This document shows positions 49,800 through 62,449 of a DNA stretch of 64,000 bases, piece by piece (the stretch's first letter is position 1; each line of letters starts with the position of its first letter). Below the pieces are notes generated by a model, which was not told where the DNA came from, did no database searches, and was given only the letters and a program-made list of their open reading frames with translations. The stretch lies in the NCBI GenBank assembly GCA_949752745.1, contig OX457031.1:42381502-42445501 (forward strand), written 5' to 3'. Made by a program: the position numbers and the translations under genes. Origin of the DNA: Protula sp. h YS-2021. Lineage: Eukaryota > Annelida > Polychaeta > Sabellida > Serpulidae.

Positions 49800-50580
49800 T
49801 CGTCAGGGAGGTTTCCAGAAAACTCCTCCTACGCTATTTGACATAGGACAATGAAATTTGGTACAGAGATGATGAAGTGTCGTGAAATCCGCAAATTTTG
49901 TTGACCTTGACCTTGAAGATCAAGGTCAAGTTGAGGTCAAAGTTTTTTTTTACTTCAAAGTGGTTTCCAGAAAACTCCTCCTACACGGTTCGTAGTAGAA
50001 AGGCGGCATTTGGCGGAGACATAGAGAGTAATGAGTTGTCGTGAAATCCGCAAAATTTTTTGATCTTGACCTTCAAAGTCAAGGTCAAATCGATTTCAAA
50101 ATATTTTTTTCAAAAATCTATTCAATCACGAAAAATTGCTTGAAATAGCACTCAAATCCTTGTTTCAACATGTCTACGGTGTCAGTAGGCAGTAACATCG
50201 TGGGTGAAATCTCGTGTCAAGGTCAAGGTCATGTTACCTTTGAATATTGAAATCCGTTAGAGAAAAATGGTCCATTATCTCGAAAACGGTTAGAGCCAGA
50301 GCGATTTTGAGCTTATTTTCGAACCTTTAGGCCTATAAGATGTTATATAAGAGATACTTCGGTGACCTTGATCCCTTCCGTCGTGGTCAAGGTCAAAAAC
50401 TGGAAGTTGACCATTATCTCGAAAACGGTTAGAGATAGGGCGATTTTGAGCTTATTTTCGATCCTTTGGGCCTAAAAGACGTTATATAAGAGGTACCTCG
50501 GTGATCTTGACCTCCTCCGTCATGATCAAGGCCAAAAACCGGAAGTTGAGCATTATCTCGAAAACGGTTAGAAAACTGAA
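49800..50580. repeat. GTCAAGGTCA-rich diverged tandem repeats
   Basis: Two units begin GGTTTCCAGAAAACTCCTCC (about 49809 and 49963). Three further units begin CATTATCTCGAAAACGGTTA (about 50273, 50411, 50551), the last a partial copy. Both types carry TGACCTTGACCTT or GTCAAGGTCA blocks, i.e. nuclear-receptor half-sites in direct and inverted order. No gene. Confidence 0.75.
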
Positions 50581-51029
50581 TTTGATTATTTGTTCCCAAA
50601 AGAGATAGCATTATATGTCCTTCGATGTCCTCGTTTAGGATAATAATTCGGAAGCTGATAATTATGTCGAAACACTGAAAAATGTCTTTAACCAGATAGA
50701 TTGTACCATTACAAGCGTGTAGCGAAATTCGATCTAGGAGTTTAGCACTGGTGTTGGGTGAAAACAATTCCCTCGTATTATCAGACCTTTCCTCATTGTA
50801 TGTTCCTTTATTACGACTAATCCATGCCATTGACAGGGCACGTTTATTTTCACGATTGCAAAGTTACTTTTCCAAGGTAGTTTTCGAACTTGTATTTAGT
50901 CTCCCACGTATGAATTTGATTGGCAGGACACGTTTGTCTCCCCGGTCGAACTTTTTTAGGCGTTTTTCGGGATTTCGTTTACTCATCAATTTAAATATAG
51001 TGCGATTAATATCTAATCTCTATGCTTAA

Positions 51030-52180
51030 TATTACTATGTATGTAAATTACGCCTATCCAGGTATTTTATGATTATGATCGGCTGATCTTATGCTCATGA
51101 AACAATTAAACCTTTTCCACTGGATATAGATAACAACTTGAAAGATTGTTCGCTGATTCACATCACAAGGGTAAATATATCCACGCAGTTACCGATGTGA
51201 AATATAACTACAACTTTTCATGTCATCATTTCTGTGGGAAAATTAATGCATGTCTAAAAGGCGCAGTTTTTAAAACATATTGATAATAAAACATATTAAA
51301 TAACATAATAATTTTGCACAAAAATCAGTGTTTAAGTCATAAAGTTAAACGTCTACTGTTAGTTAAGCTATTATTAAATTGAAGAGCAAACAAAGTCTCA
51401 AAATGGGACATCGCCACGAGCGCCCCCCCCCCCCCCCACCTCCTCCCCCCTCCTGAGTGTAAAGACAAGTTGAAAAACTGCCTCGGAAAAGGTGCTTTTG
51501 CCATCGTGAAAATAAACGTATCCTGTCAATCCACCCAGCTCAATCGTTAATCAAGGAACATATAGTGAAGGCGGTTTTATTTGACAAGAGAGATGTTTTC
51601 GCCCGACACCAGGTCATTTTTTGTGCGCTTTTAGTGACCCTGCCGGCGATGAGAAACAACGTTAATTCTTCATGACCTTATTCAGCTTTGTTAGCTATTT
51701 TGCGATTAGCCTAGCCTCGATACCTTTTTGCTATTTTGGGTGTTCATGTGTCACGTGCTCATAACCACGTGCTCATATGCCACGGCTTATGTGCCACGGG
51801 CTTATGTGCCACAGGTCCATGTGTCACGTGATTATGTTTTATCTGCATCTCTAAGGGTGTATATGAAAGGGTCTAAATCGCACAAAAACCTAGAAAAAAA
51901 AAACAAACAAAAAGGAACTGTTTGTGGTACCTCATCAATGACCTGAGCTGCTGTGGCAATATCATTCTTTGCAGCAACAGACATTAATATATCGATCATC
52001 CCCACCTAGTTTTACAATACTCAAGAGGGATTTTTTCTTTATTCTACAGTCTACTTCAAATCGCATTTGCTTTCCTTATAGTCATTCCTCTCGATATTTG
52101 CTTTTATAAGAACACAATAACAAAATGAAATGTTCATTTTTAAATTCCAGTGCAAATTATCCAGCTAATTGCAGGACGTT
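51030..52180. other. Noncoding stretch
   Basis: AT-rich, with one long C-run (51422-51437) and a short CACGTG-rich patch at about 51755-51830. No coding signal. Confidence 0.5.
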
Positions 52181-52850
52181 GGAATAACGCGACGTCGTAT
52201 CAGACTCGGGTTTTGATTGTTAATAGGAATCGAAACAACGTCCAGCTTCCGATGGTTTAAAATGGAAGTCGAAACAACGTCTCTCTTCCGACGTTATATA
52301 GAAGTCGGGAAAGCGACGATGTGTAGGTCCTGAGACAATAATAATATGTTACTGCCATCATAACAGCTACAGTGACAGCAGGGTCACCCCTGCATCACAT
52401 CACCGCACTCTTGGGTCATCCGGTCATGCATTTCCATGAACATTTTTCTGAAGTAGGTGAGAAAAAACTTGCGCGCTCTTGAAATTCTCATATTTTACGT
52501 CCTCGTTTGGGTTTACTTTCAAAGTGACCTATCATGGCTACCATTTTCGGTGGGCGATATCACAAGCAGGTTGGTTTTAGTTCTGAGTCCTACGTCTATC
52601 CATCGGCGGTTCGGATAGACTTCGTTTACATTTTGGTTGCGACCAAAAGCACCGTTGCTTGCCGAATTTCTATTCAACATTATGTCCAAGCTGTTGATCG
52701 TAGGACTAATCACAACCAAAGTACAACCAGAGTTAATGTTGTGGTTTGCTTGGACCGACATCGGAACCTCAAATCGACGTTGGGCCGACCTAAGAATGTT
52801 TACTGGAAGGACAAATTGATCGAAAGCGAACTGGCTGGAGACTGTCTCGT
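52180..52850. repeat. Dispersed repeat, left flank of the DIRS element
   Basis: Shares ordered blocks (GGTCACCCCTGC, CATCCGGT, CCATTTTCGGTG, ACATC-GAACCTCAAA, many AACGTC/GACGTT boxes) with 60400-61270 in the same orientation. Confidence 0.55.
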
Positions 52851-53614
52851 TAAAATTCTAGTTTTACTTCTTAAAAGCTCCGAAATCGCTTATCTCCACT
52901 TTTATACGGGTTTTCTCGCAAAATTCTAAGAATTACGCCTTTTACGTTCTTTTTAGAAGTGTTGAAGTGAAGGCTCGTTAGCTTGTGTAATTTGGAGATC
53001 TTTCGCCTTCGTACGCTACTGCTAGTATTCTGAGTTTGCATCACGGGGGTTTCGAATGTTTTTCCCCGAGAAGTGTTACTCGTAGTCTCCACTGTTTACT
53101 AGTTCGGGCGTACGCCCTTGACCCTTAGGGAGCACGGATCTTTCAGCTGCCGAGTTCTGTTCTGATCCGGGGCCAGTTTCCACACCTTGGTCATAAGCAG
53201 ACCGAGCTGCGTAGTGGACGCTTCCTAGCAGGCTTCCAGCTTCTCCAGTGCAGTACGGAGTTGCTTGGAACTGCCTTGCGCAGAGGGGTTGAGTTTCAGC
53301 CTCTGGGTCACCCTTTGCCCTACAGAAAGTCAGTTTTTCGCTCTACCTAGGACATTCTGCGTTCTAGGTTTAGTGGAATACGGAGTGCCATCTCGGTGCT
53401 CGGTTCGGAGCAAAGGCTTGGTTACCAAGGCCCGTCTAGGCTTGGTACATACCGGCTGCGCACTGCATTACCCCTGCGTACCTACGCGCTCGGTACGTCT
53501 GTTTTAACTTCGTGGTAATCACTTTGTTCAGTACAGTTTCTTCAGCTCTGAACGAGTGTAATAATGAGTTGAGATTTTTACTTATACACTCGTATCTTTG
53601 CTTGGTTTCCAGAT

Positions 53615-55851
53615 ATGACAGAGGCCAGTCTTTACCACAACAAGTCGCAGATTTCCTGCGTCCACCCGGCTTCAGCAGCCAACCCTCACTCGCTCTGCGA
53701 CCGGTGCAGGAGAGACAGAGACATTCCGCTGTGCGACGCTTTACACACTTGCAAGGAGTGCGCGCACCTTTCCCCCCCAGGACTGGGACGCTCTGGAGAA
53801 GGTACGCGCCAAGAACATTAAGCGGAGAGTACGTCGGAAGGTACAGTCCTTGGCTCTGGATATGCCGAGAGCAGGTTCAGTAGTGGCTGGCCCGGTGTCT
53901 TCACTTGTGCGGGCAGACAGAGACGTGGAGTCAGACTTTGACTTGCCCCGGAAGAAGAGAGAGAGAGTCAAATCTTCATCAACTTCTCGATTAGTGGCAG
54001 AGCTGGACTTACCTGGGACGAACGAGAGAATAGTGCTGGATAAGACCTGGCCTCCCCCTCACAAGGGAATGGATAAGGTTGTTTCAGAAGTTCCTTTCCT
54101 CGCCTCTCCCCCGTCCGTTCCGACCGTGAAAGAGAGTGTGACGATCACACATGCGAAGTCGGGGACGTGCTTTACCAGTCATGTGGGAGAGTTCGGCATT
54201 CCTCCACGCCCAGACGCTACTCCAGCGCAACTCGTGGACACCGCTCAACTACCTCCGGCTGAGATATTGAACATTTCTTCGTTCCTGGCTATGCAGTCCC
54301 AACTTCAGCGGCAAATCCAGGACCTTCAAGAAGCTCTGCTCTCCAGGCCAGAACCGAGACGCAGGCATACACCTACTGCGACCGTCTCCCGCCCACCAGA
54401 TGACCCCCCGGTGCTGGCGGTATCTAACCTCCCCTCGGTGTCTACCCCCGCCGCCGCTCGCCAGCAACAGGTGTTAGACACTAGAGAGACCTTGGAAACT
54501 ATTACGCTCAGCGACAGTGAGTCTGGAGATCTCCCCCATCGGGCCAGATCTCGCTTGGACAGCACGCGGAAGAGGAGGAAGAGCTCGCCCCGTTGGATAC
54601 CTCACCTCTGATCCCCAAGAACAGAGAGAGAGCTATTTATACCCAGTGTCGGGCGCAGTCATGAAGGAAGAGCCTGGATTATCGGTTCAGGAAGATGGGA
54701 GCTCGGGAGCGGATGGCGACGCCGAAGGTGGCTCCCCAAGCAGGTTCTTCCCGTCTGTTCAATTCCCTCTCCGCTCCACAGACCCGATCCTTTCCCTGGG
54801 CAAAGGACAACGTCTGTGGAAGGATCCAGCAGTGGCAGGGAGACGTCCGATACGTACCCCATCCCCACTTGAGTTCTGCCCGGAGCCGGAAGCACCGTTC
54901 TCGCCCCCAGCAGAGTCGGTGGCCCCTGAGGATGTACCTTTCCGGGACGCAGTTCAGGAGATCGCCAGGCTGGCAGGTATAGAGTGCGGGCGCCCAGTGT
55001 CGGACAGAGAGGATCCGCCCATCAGAATGACTTCGCAGGCTTCCCTCCCCCAGCCTGAGGCGTTCGTGGCCCTTACGACCAGCGAGGGAGTGGCCAACGC
55101 CTTGTCGGTGCGCTGTCGCGAATTCAAACGTTTGGACGCAGCCGAAGGACGAGTGCTGTCACGTCTCCATCCCTCCAGGCACAACACAGTGAAGCAGGGC
55201 CCATACCGTTCCCCGGATGACCTCATACCCCTGGAAGCCTTGGAGCAGCCTACCAAACGTACGGTCTGGATGCCCTCGGTTCTGCAGGACTCGGATATCC
55301 CTCTGGTAGAGAAGGACGCGAAAGCCATAGAGGATTCAGCACGTCACATTTTGAACATTATGTCCTTCCAGGATCACATCCTAAGTGCCCTGAAGAGACG
55401 TTTGGATGATCTGAGTCTGTCTGACCCAGTGGCACTCAAACTCCTGGAGTGCCTGGCCCTAGCTACCAGGGATGTGGTGAAGCTTGCTACCTATCTGACC
55501 TCCTCACTAGTGTACCTGCGACGCGATGCCTTCCTTCAGCGCTGTTGGTCGAGCGTCAAGGGCCTCCGTGACCTACGCCACCCCATTCTGGGTCAGAAGG
55601 AGCTGTTTCTCCCCGAGGAAATAGAGAGGGTTCATCAGGAGAGCAGATCTCTATCGCAGGACCTAGCTCTCATGGCTAGAGCACCAAGGCAGTTCGCACG
55701 CCCACAGAAACGCCAGTACTCACAGCCCCCTCGCCGAGACAGGTCGAGATCGAACAGCAAGGCCGGGTCTTCTCCTCCGAAGAAGCCGAGGCATCAGAGC
55801 AACGGCAAGACCCCACCCCCCCCCCCACGGGCCTCGCCGCAGTGCAGGTAG
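53615..55851 (+). pseudogene. DIRS gag-like region with frame shifts
   Basis: Begins with a Cys cluster (CDRCRRDRDIPLC, CKEC) typical of DIRS gag starts, then passes through three frames (53615-53821, 53850-54611, 54517-55851). The last holds the long helical part (SFQDHILSALKRRLDDLSLS) and a basic Ser/Arg/Pro tail. Confidence 0.7.
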
Positions 55852-55951
55852 CAATCAATCAAAGTATCTCTCAGAGGGAAGCACCTCGTCTCTAAGAGAT
55901 ACTTTTATCAAGTCAAAAGACGGGGAGGACTCCCAGCCCTTCAGCGACTGC

Positions 55952-56782
55952 TTGTTCGTAGGAGGCAGGCTAGGCAAGTTCTGGCAGGCTTGGCGAGACA
56001 TGGGTGCTCCGAAAAAAGTAGTGCGTTGGCTAAGAGATGGTTACGCACTTCCGTTCAGACGGGAGCGTCGGGGACACGTTCCACCCATACCTCTGGGCGA
56101 CCTAGATCCAAGCAACCTGGTCGCCTCCTACGACCCAAACTCACCAAAATATCGAGCTCTGCGTTTGATGGTCGAAGACTTAGTTAGTAAAAGGGGCCGT
56201 AAGGGAAATGCCAGAGAACCAGAAAGGGTTTTTCAGCCGGGTCTTCCTGGTACCCAAGAAGTCGGGATGTTGGCGTCTCTGAACCAATTTCCCCATGTGA
56301 CACCGTTTCAGATGGATACGGCCCAGATTATGAAGAGCTCCCTGGGGGGGGGAGGAGACATGTGGGGCACGTCCATAGACCTGTCGGATGCGTACCTACA
56401 TGTGCCCTTGCATCCGTCGGCCAGGAAGTACCTATGCTTCCAGGTAGGGGAGACGAAATTCTGGTTCCGGGCCCTCCCGTTCGGCCTCTCTACAGCTCCC
56501 TTCGTCTTCACCAAAATCATGAAGGTTTTAAAAGCATGAGCCCGAGTTCGAGGTATGTTGGTCTTCCAATACCTAGACGATAGGTTCATAGCTTATCGCG
56601 ACCAGGTCACGGTAAGTCAGCAAACGCACACCTTGGTCGATCAAGCAACGAAGGTGGGTCTCGTGGTGAACCGAGACAAATCAGAGCTAAGTCCAAAACA
56701 GGTAATGATATTTTTAGGGGAAAGATGGGATCTGAGATCTGAGACTACCCCACCCCCGAACGGAGAGAAAGGATCTGGGTGA
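55952..56782 (+). pseudogene. DIRS reverse transcriptase, partly deleted
   Basis: GTSIDLSDAYLHVPLHPSAR, RALPFGLSTAPFVFTK and YLDDRFIAY are the palm motifs. A TGA at 56537-56539 interrupts just before the YLDD segment; downstream, the RNase H region is largely lost. Confidence 0.8.
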
Positions 56783-56977
56783 GCGTCAGAGCCGTAAAGC
56801 CAGGTTCCAAAGTGAGTTTGTCAAAGATGGAGTCCTTGCTGGGCTGTCTAGTGGCTATGGAGAAGACAGTCCCCCTAGGGAAACTTCATTACAGACCCTT
56901 TCAAGCGGGGGTCAGGCGGGCTTTACGCCAGGGCAGACACCCCAGCGCTGTGATGTCCTTGTCGGCAGTGGTGCCTA

Positions 56978-58369
56978 TTGCCCCGCTCCTTCGATTGGGT
57001 GACCGAGCACTCTCCATGGGGGAAGCCGACCTTGGACTTGTTTGCCAACACCCTCACGACGAAGTTACCAAGGTATGTCTCCCCGTGCCCCGACGCAAGG
57101 GCCTGGGCAATCGATGCCTTGACGTGCGAGTGGCTGAAGAACGAGGTTCTGTATGCCTTTCCCCCGCAACCCATCCTGCTACGAGTGGTGCAGAGTTTGG
57201 AGTCGCGCAAGCCCTTACGCCTCCTCCTGATAGCCCCATGGTCAACCGAAGCCCCTTGGGTCCCTCTCCTGGTCAAGTGCGCGACCAGCCCTCCGTTAAG
57301 GCTACCTTGCCACCCGGAGATGCTAGCCCAACCCCACTGGTTATATTTCCACCCGAGCCCCCACCTCCTGGACCTTCACCTGTGGTGCCTGTCCCTTCAC
57401 TCTTAGAGAAACAAGGTTTTTCCAAAGAAGTGAGAGAAATAAAGCTGAATAGTCATAGGGATTCCACGGTAAGGGTTTATCGGTCACAATGGAACAAGTT
57501 CGCTAGCTGGTGCGCTAAAACCCAGCTGGACCCGTTCCAGGCCACACAAGCGGTGGTGGCAGACTTCCTGGATCACCTGTTTACGACCGAGCACCTGAAG
57601 GTGGGCTCGATCGAGGGTTACCGAGCCGCCATAGGCTCCAGGCTGAAAACCGCAACAGGTTATGATCCAGGGGAGGACCCAGCCCTGTCTATGCTGTTTA
57701 TGCACTTCAGGGTGAATTCTCCTCCGTCAAACACCAATATAGCCCAGAGGGACCTGTCCTTGGTGCTCCGTTACCTTCAGAGAGCGGACATATTCGGAGA
57801 GGACGTAATCACACCCAAAAGTGCAACGGTAAGATTCACTTTTCTATTGGCACTGGCTTCGGGCAAGAGACGAGGGGAGATACACGCCCTCGACCGTCAG
57901 ATATTGAAGGAGAATGCTAAGTGGAAAAAAGTCTTCCTCAGACCGAGGTCAGGTTTTATGGGTAAGACACACATCGCCACCGCAGGCCTTGGTACCTTGG
58001 TACGAGGACTCAGGCCTGGTCTCTCTCTCTCTGCCCAGTCCGGGCTTTGCGTAAGTATCAGAAGGCTACAGGAGTGAGGGGCAGAAGGCTTTGATTATTT
58101 CCTTCATGCCCAGGTTCAATAAGGATATATCTAAGCAAACTGTTTCTAAGTACATTAAGAATGTCATTTTAGAAGCTTACGCAAAACAAGTCGCCAACTC
58201 AATAAGGGCACTGCGTAGCGTATCTCTAACAGACATTCTAAAGACAGGTTGTTGGTCTTCTCCTAACTCGTTCATTAAATATCACCTGAAAGACTACTCT
58301 CAATGCGAACTGTCGGGTTTGTACTCTTTGGGCCCTTTCGTGGCTGCCGAGTCGGTAGTCTCTATCTGA
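56978..58369 (+). pseudogene. DIRS tyrosine recombinase
   Basis: LDLFANTLTTKLPRYVSP and LLLIAPWSTEAPW mark the linker after RNase H (another frame). The recombinase core follows: STVRVYRSQWNKFASWC, SIEGYRAAIGS, the first catalytic Arg in ASGKRRGEIHAL, then in a further frame SIRALRSVSL and GCWSSPNSFIKYHLKD. The His of the usual HxxR appears replaced by Asn, consistent with decay. Confidence 0.75.
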
Positions 58370-59601
58370 CCCCTGTGTGTTTGCAGTGAGCAGTCGACCA
58401 AGAACAAGGGCAAGTTCAAGCGCAAGGATGCCGTCTTCCAACGCTCTGGCAACGGCGCGAGCAAGTTCAAGAAGGTCCAGAACCAAGGCCGCCGTTAATG
58501 GCTTCATGACGTGCACCAGCACGTTAGAACAAGAATTCTCTGTGTTTTAGTTACAGCTCAGTATTCCTAGGACGGTTCTTTGGGAGCCCACTCTCCCGCG
58601 TTTAGTTGATGCTGGTCTCGGCACTTCACCCCTGCGAGCCCGGTACTCCATCTTCCCTTGGAAAAAAGGGGGTGTGCACTTGTACGCACTACGCATCCCC
58701 CTCGGTGCGTCCGTGGCGACCACTAGAGTCGGCTTCGCAGGGATCAGGTACCGAGGCTAGCTGGTGTCTCTTAACCAGGGACCGAGGTTGAACATTAGCA
58801 CGTTGTAAGGCATTCTTTGAGTTCTATCATGTTGTATATAGGTTTTAAATGGGCACATGATAGTCTTGGACGAGTGTATCTATCTTTCAATCGGTGTTCT
58901 GAATGAGCGCATTGTAGTGCGTCCAGGATCGGTCAGTGGGTGAAGTGTGATAGCGTTCTGTCGGAGCGCACGATGGTGCGCTCAACCCTTGGTATGCGGG
59001 TACCTGGTGTCACCTGCTATTCGTGAAGAACACTGCATTGTTTCGCGGCTCGGTTCTCAGTTAAGCTTATAGCTTAAGTTTTAATTGAGGTTAAACCATC
59101 TTGATTTCGTAATGTTCATAATTATGAATTTCTTGAGGCGCAGTTTGTGAGTGACCAAGCCCAGTCTGCATTTGCTTGGTCATTTAGTTAAGTACGCGGT
59201 CTTGGTGCCGCGATCAAGTTTGTGAAGAGTTCAATAAAGGGGTTGTTATATGTTTACACGATCCGACTGTGCGGTTAGGTTTTGCTACCATCTTGTGGGA
59301 GGATGGAGGTAGATGGTGTTAGTAAGGGTGAAAACGGAGAGGAGCGTGGTCATCGGTACGTCTTTTCCACGTCTTGGTTTCTTGGTTCGTTCGTCCTTCC
59401 GTGTGCTAGAGTTGTTCACCAGGTCGATGGTATTTTTATTCCAAGGCATATTAAACACATTTACCTGTCTCTATGGTGTTTTATTTACGCCTTTTTTCAC
59501 CTCACACGGAAGACAACACGTTCTTTTGAGTAAAAGCTGATTCTTTGAAAAAAATTTCCAGATGTGACTCTCGACGCGGGTCACCCCGCCTCCGGAGTTA
59601 G

Positions 59602-59725
59602 TCCCGTATAAAAGTGGAGATAAGCGAATTCGGAGCTTTTACGAAGTAAAACTGACGTTTTATTTTCGTAAAACGCTCTTTTACGAGTAAAAGCGTAATT
59701 CGCGTTCTCCACTTTTATCAAAGCA
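59602..59725. repeat. Internal complementary region of the DIRS element
   Basis: Itself nearly palindromic (arms starting ATAAAAGTGGAGA). Its second half is the exact complement of about 70 bases at the outer right end (59910-59980). Confidence 0.8.
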
Positions 59726-59879
59726 TCCCACCCGGCCACCCCGTGGACCTGGGTGTGGTTGGTGCAGTAGGGCAATACTCGAATGAGGCTTGGTTACAGT
59801 GACCAAGGATGCTGATTGGCTGGGACCAAGGACGGGACTATTCGAGTCACTAGAATAAATGTTTAGTTCCTGAGTGCGT

Positions 59880-59985
59880 GATTCTTAGAGTTTTACGAGA
59901 AACCCGTATAAAAGTGGAGAACGCGAATTACGCTTTTACTCGTAAAAGAGCGTTTTACGAAAATAAAACGTCAGTTTGGTTTGAC
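59880..59985. repeat. Right inverted terminal repeat of the DIRS element
   Basis: TTCTTAGAGTTTTACGAGAA and onward pairs imperfectly with the left end (about 52850-52930). Confidence 0.75.
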
Positions 59986-60399
59986 AAACCACTGAAATCT
60001 GCAATACAGACGAATTCCAATATCCAATGTTTTGACCAACTATTTACATTTGCTATATCCGAGCAATAAGACAACCGGTGGCAATTTTATCTCAAGAAAC
60101 TGCACGTGAAATACTGAACCCGAATGGAAAAATTATAAATAGTTACCAGAAGGCAAACGCATCTAAATCCCATCGCCTGGTTGATTACCAACAGTTTCCG
60201 TATGTTTTGTGTTTAAAGGGCAGCAATTAAGCTGTTATAAGCAGGGTGATTTAATAGACTCACTGTGCTTGTGTGAGCAGCTGTCGTTTAACCTACATTG
60301 TTCCTATCTGTTTGTTCTGAACTTTTTGTTCTTTATAAAGAAATAAGTATATGATCGATATATTTTAAACACTTTGCCCAGTAAATATTGCAACGTTCC

Positions 60400-61270
60400 G
60401 TACACGGCGTATCCAACGTAGGATCAGCGTCGGATTTTGGTTAATTGTGTAAGTCGAAAGAACGTCTAACTGCCGACGTTGAATAGATATCAATTATTCG
60501 ACATCTAATCAACGTTGAGGGAAGGGGGGAATATCAATCTGGAATCGTCATCTACATAGTAACAATAACGAAGTTTCGTGGTCACCCCTGCGTCAACTTT
60601 GGGCCATCCGGTAACGCAGGATACGTATGAAATCATTGTCATGATATATTGGTCAAACGTAGGCGGTTCGTTCCTGAAATTTCTTATTTTAGTCCTAATT
60701 TTGGCCTATTTTGGAAGCGACCTGCCATGGGTTCCATTTTCGGTGAGTGATAACATGACAAGATTGTTATTCAGTTGTGACCATGGCTTGAGCGGGCGGG
60801 GGAGGGGGCAGGGGGCATGTGGGTAATTTTGAGACCAGATGCGCTCAGCGCGGAGTGCCAATTTCGTTAAAAAGGGGGCAATTTTCATTCAGCACTGGAC
60901 ATTTCGCACAAAGAGGGGGAGAGGTTAAAAAGGGGGTATTTTTTTAAATAGCACTTCTCGTTTGGGGTCGTTTTAAAAAGTCGTGGGCACGAATGGTAAC
61001 CAGTTGGTACGTGAGTGGCCCTCGGGGGCTATGACTTCAACGTCTACACAACGTCGATTTTCCAATATCTATTCAACAGTATGCCAAAAGACGTTGAAAA
61101 GACGTCTAAACAACATTGTTTTTTTTTAACCTCTACTAAATATTGTGCCAAAAACATTGATTAGACGTTGATATATGGTCGTAACCAATAAAAGCCAAAT
61201 TATGAGGGAACTCAATGTTGCAGTTTGGTCGGGTTGACATCAGAACCTCAAACCGTTGCTGGATCCCGTG
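60400..61270. repeat. Dispersed repeat, right flank of the DIRS element
   Basis: A second diverged copy of the family at 52180-52850, rich in AACGTC/GACGTT boxes. No coding. Confidence 0.55.
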
Positions 61271-62000
61271 CTGCAATGATTATATGGTGGTCATTCAAAG
61301 CTTTGGTTTGCCAAGGCTCTTTTAAAAACACAAGAAACACAAGCAATGGCTATTTTCAGCCTACACCAACTCCTCCACTCTTCACCCGCTAACTACTCAC
61401 CCCGCTTCCCCCACCCAGCACACCTAACGGTGGTTCTGACACAGTGCCGTGACAGTGTGTTCAGCAATAAAATGGATGCCCATAGGCCATAATCATGGCA
61501 GTCTGTCCACACCTGATATGTAACAAATATCCAAAAGCGGCGGTGCTTGTGCAATGTCGCCAGAAAATAAGTAATGCTTTCTTATCAAAGTAGCTTGAAT
61601 TTTCTCGTAATGTAGGTATTTAACCGATTGCAAGTTATTTGTGACCTCAGTTCTGTCGAGCGACATGTTAATAAAAAATGCTTCCGGTTAAAAAGCTTCA
61701 CATCTGGCACACCTCTTTCTGACATGTGAAAACCATTATTTAGGCTTTTGAAACCAAATATTAATGAGAACGATAAAAAATAAACAAGAAACAAATAGCT
61801 CCTAAGATCTGCTAAACTCTATTATTTTTTTCTGCGATCATAATGAATAAAAAAGTGAAAGACACGTGTATGGTGCTGCAGGAAACGCCATATGACAAGC
61901 CAACATATGATGCCACACAAACAACACCAGACTCTCGAATATAGGGCATCAAACGAAACGCCATATGACAGATAACTAGGCGGCGTCACTAGACACACTA

Positions 62001-62446
62001 CAGTAAAACCTGGTTAATCCGAATAGACGCTGGGTCTGACAAAATTTGTCAGGATTAGCATGGTGTCAGGTTTTACTCAGGTTCAGAAATAAGGGTTTGA
62101 TTTGTTTACTGAAGAACCATTGTTGGTGATATAGGCAATCTGCCCCCTGCAATGCCCCCCCCCCCCCCTCCGTGTTCTGCCTCTCAGAGCTCCACTCCCC
62201 CCATATCCCCGACCCCACTCCACAATTTCCCAATATATTCTATTCCCCTGTATTGTTTTTAAGTTAATTTAAACTGAGTGACCAAATGGAGTGATTCGAT
62301 TATTACGAGCTCTTAAATTTATAAAAAAAAATAAATAAACCACCACCCTAAAAAAAAATAATAAAAAGTCCTATCCAAACACCCCAGGTATAATAGTGAA
62401 GCGAGGTCACATCTCCCCGCCCCGGTATTTCCGGTGTGGTTTACTG
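62001..62446. mobile_element. Tc1/pogo-like MITE (tentative)
   Basis: CAGTAAAACCTGGTTAATCC at the left and GGTTTACTG at the right, both flanked by TA as expected of a TA-duplicating mariner/pogo family. 446 bp, noncoding; only the outer 10 or so bases match. Confidence 0.45.
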
Positions 62447-62449
62447 TAC

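Larger units (their letters stand above)
52850..59985 (+). mobile_element. Decayed DIRS-type tyrosine-recombinase retrotransposon
   Basis: Gag-like, reverse transcriptase and tyrosine recombinase segments in order on the plus strand. Imperfect inverted ends: CTCCACTTTTATACGGGTTT near 52898-52917 and its complement near 59905-59925. A third, internal complementary region lies at 59602-59725. This is the hallmark architecture of DIRS elements, which integrate by recombinase without target duplication. Several frame changes and one in-frame stop make it inactive. Confidence 0.82.
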
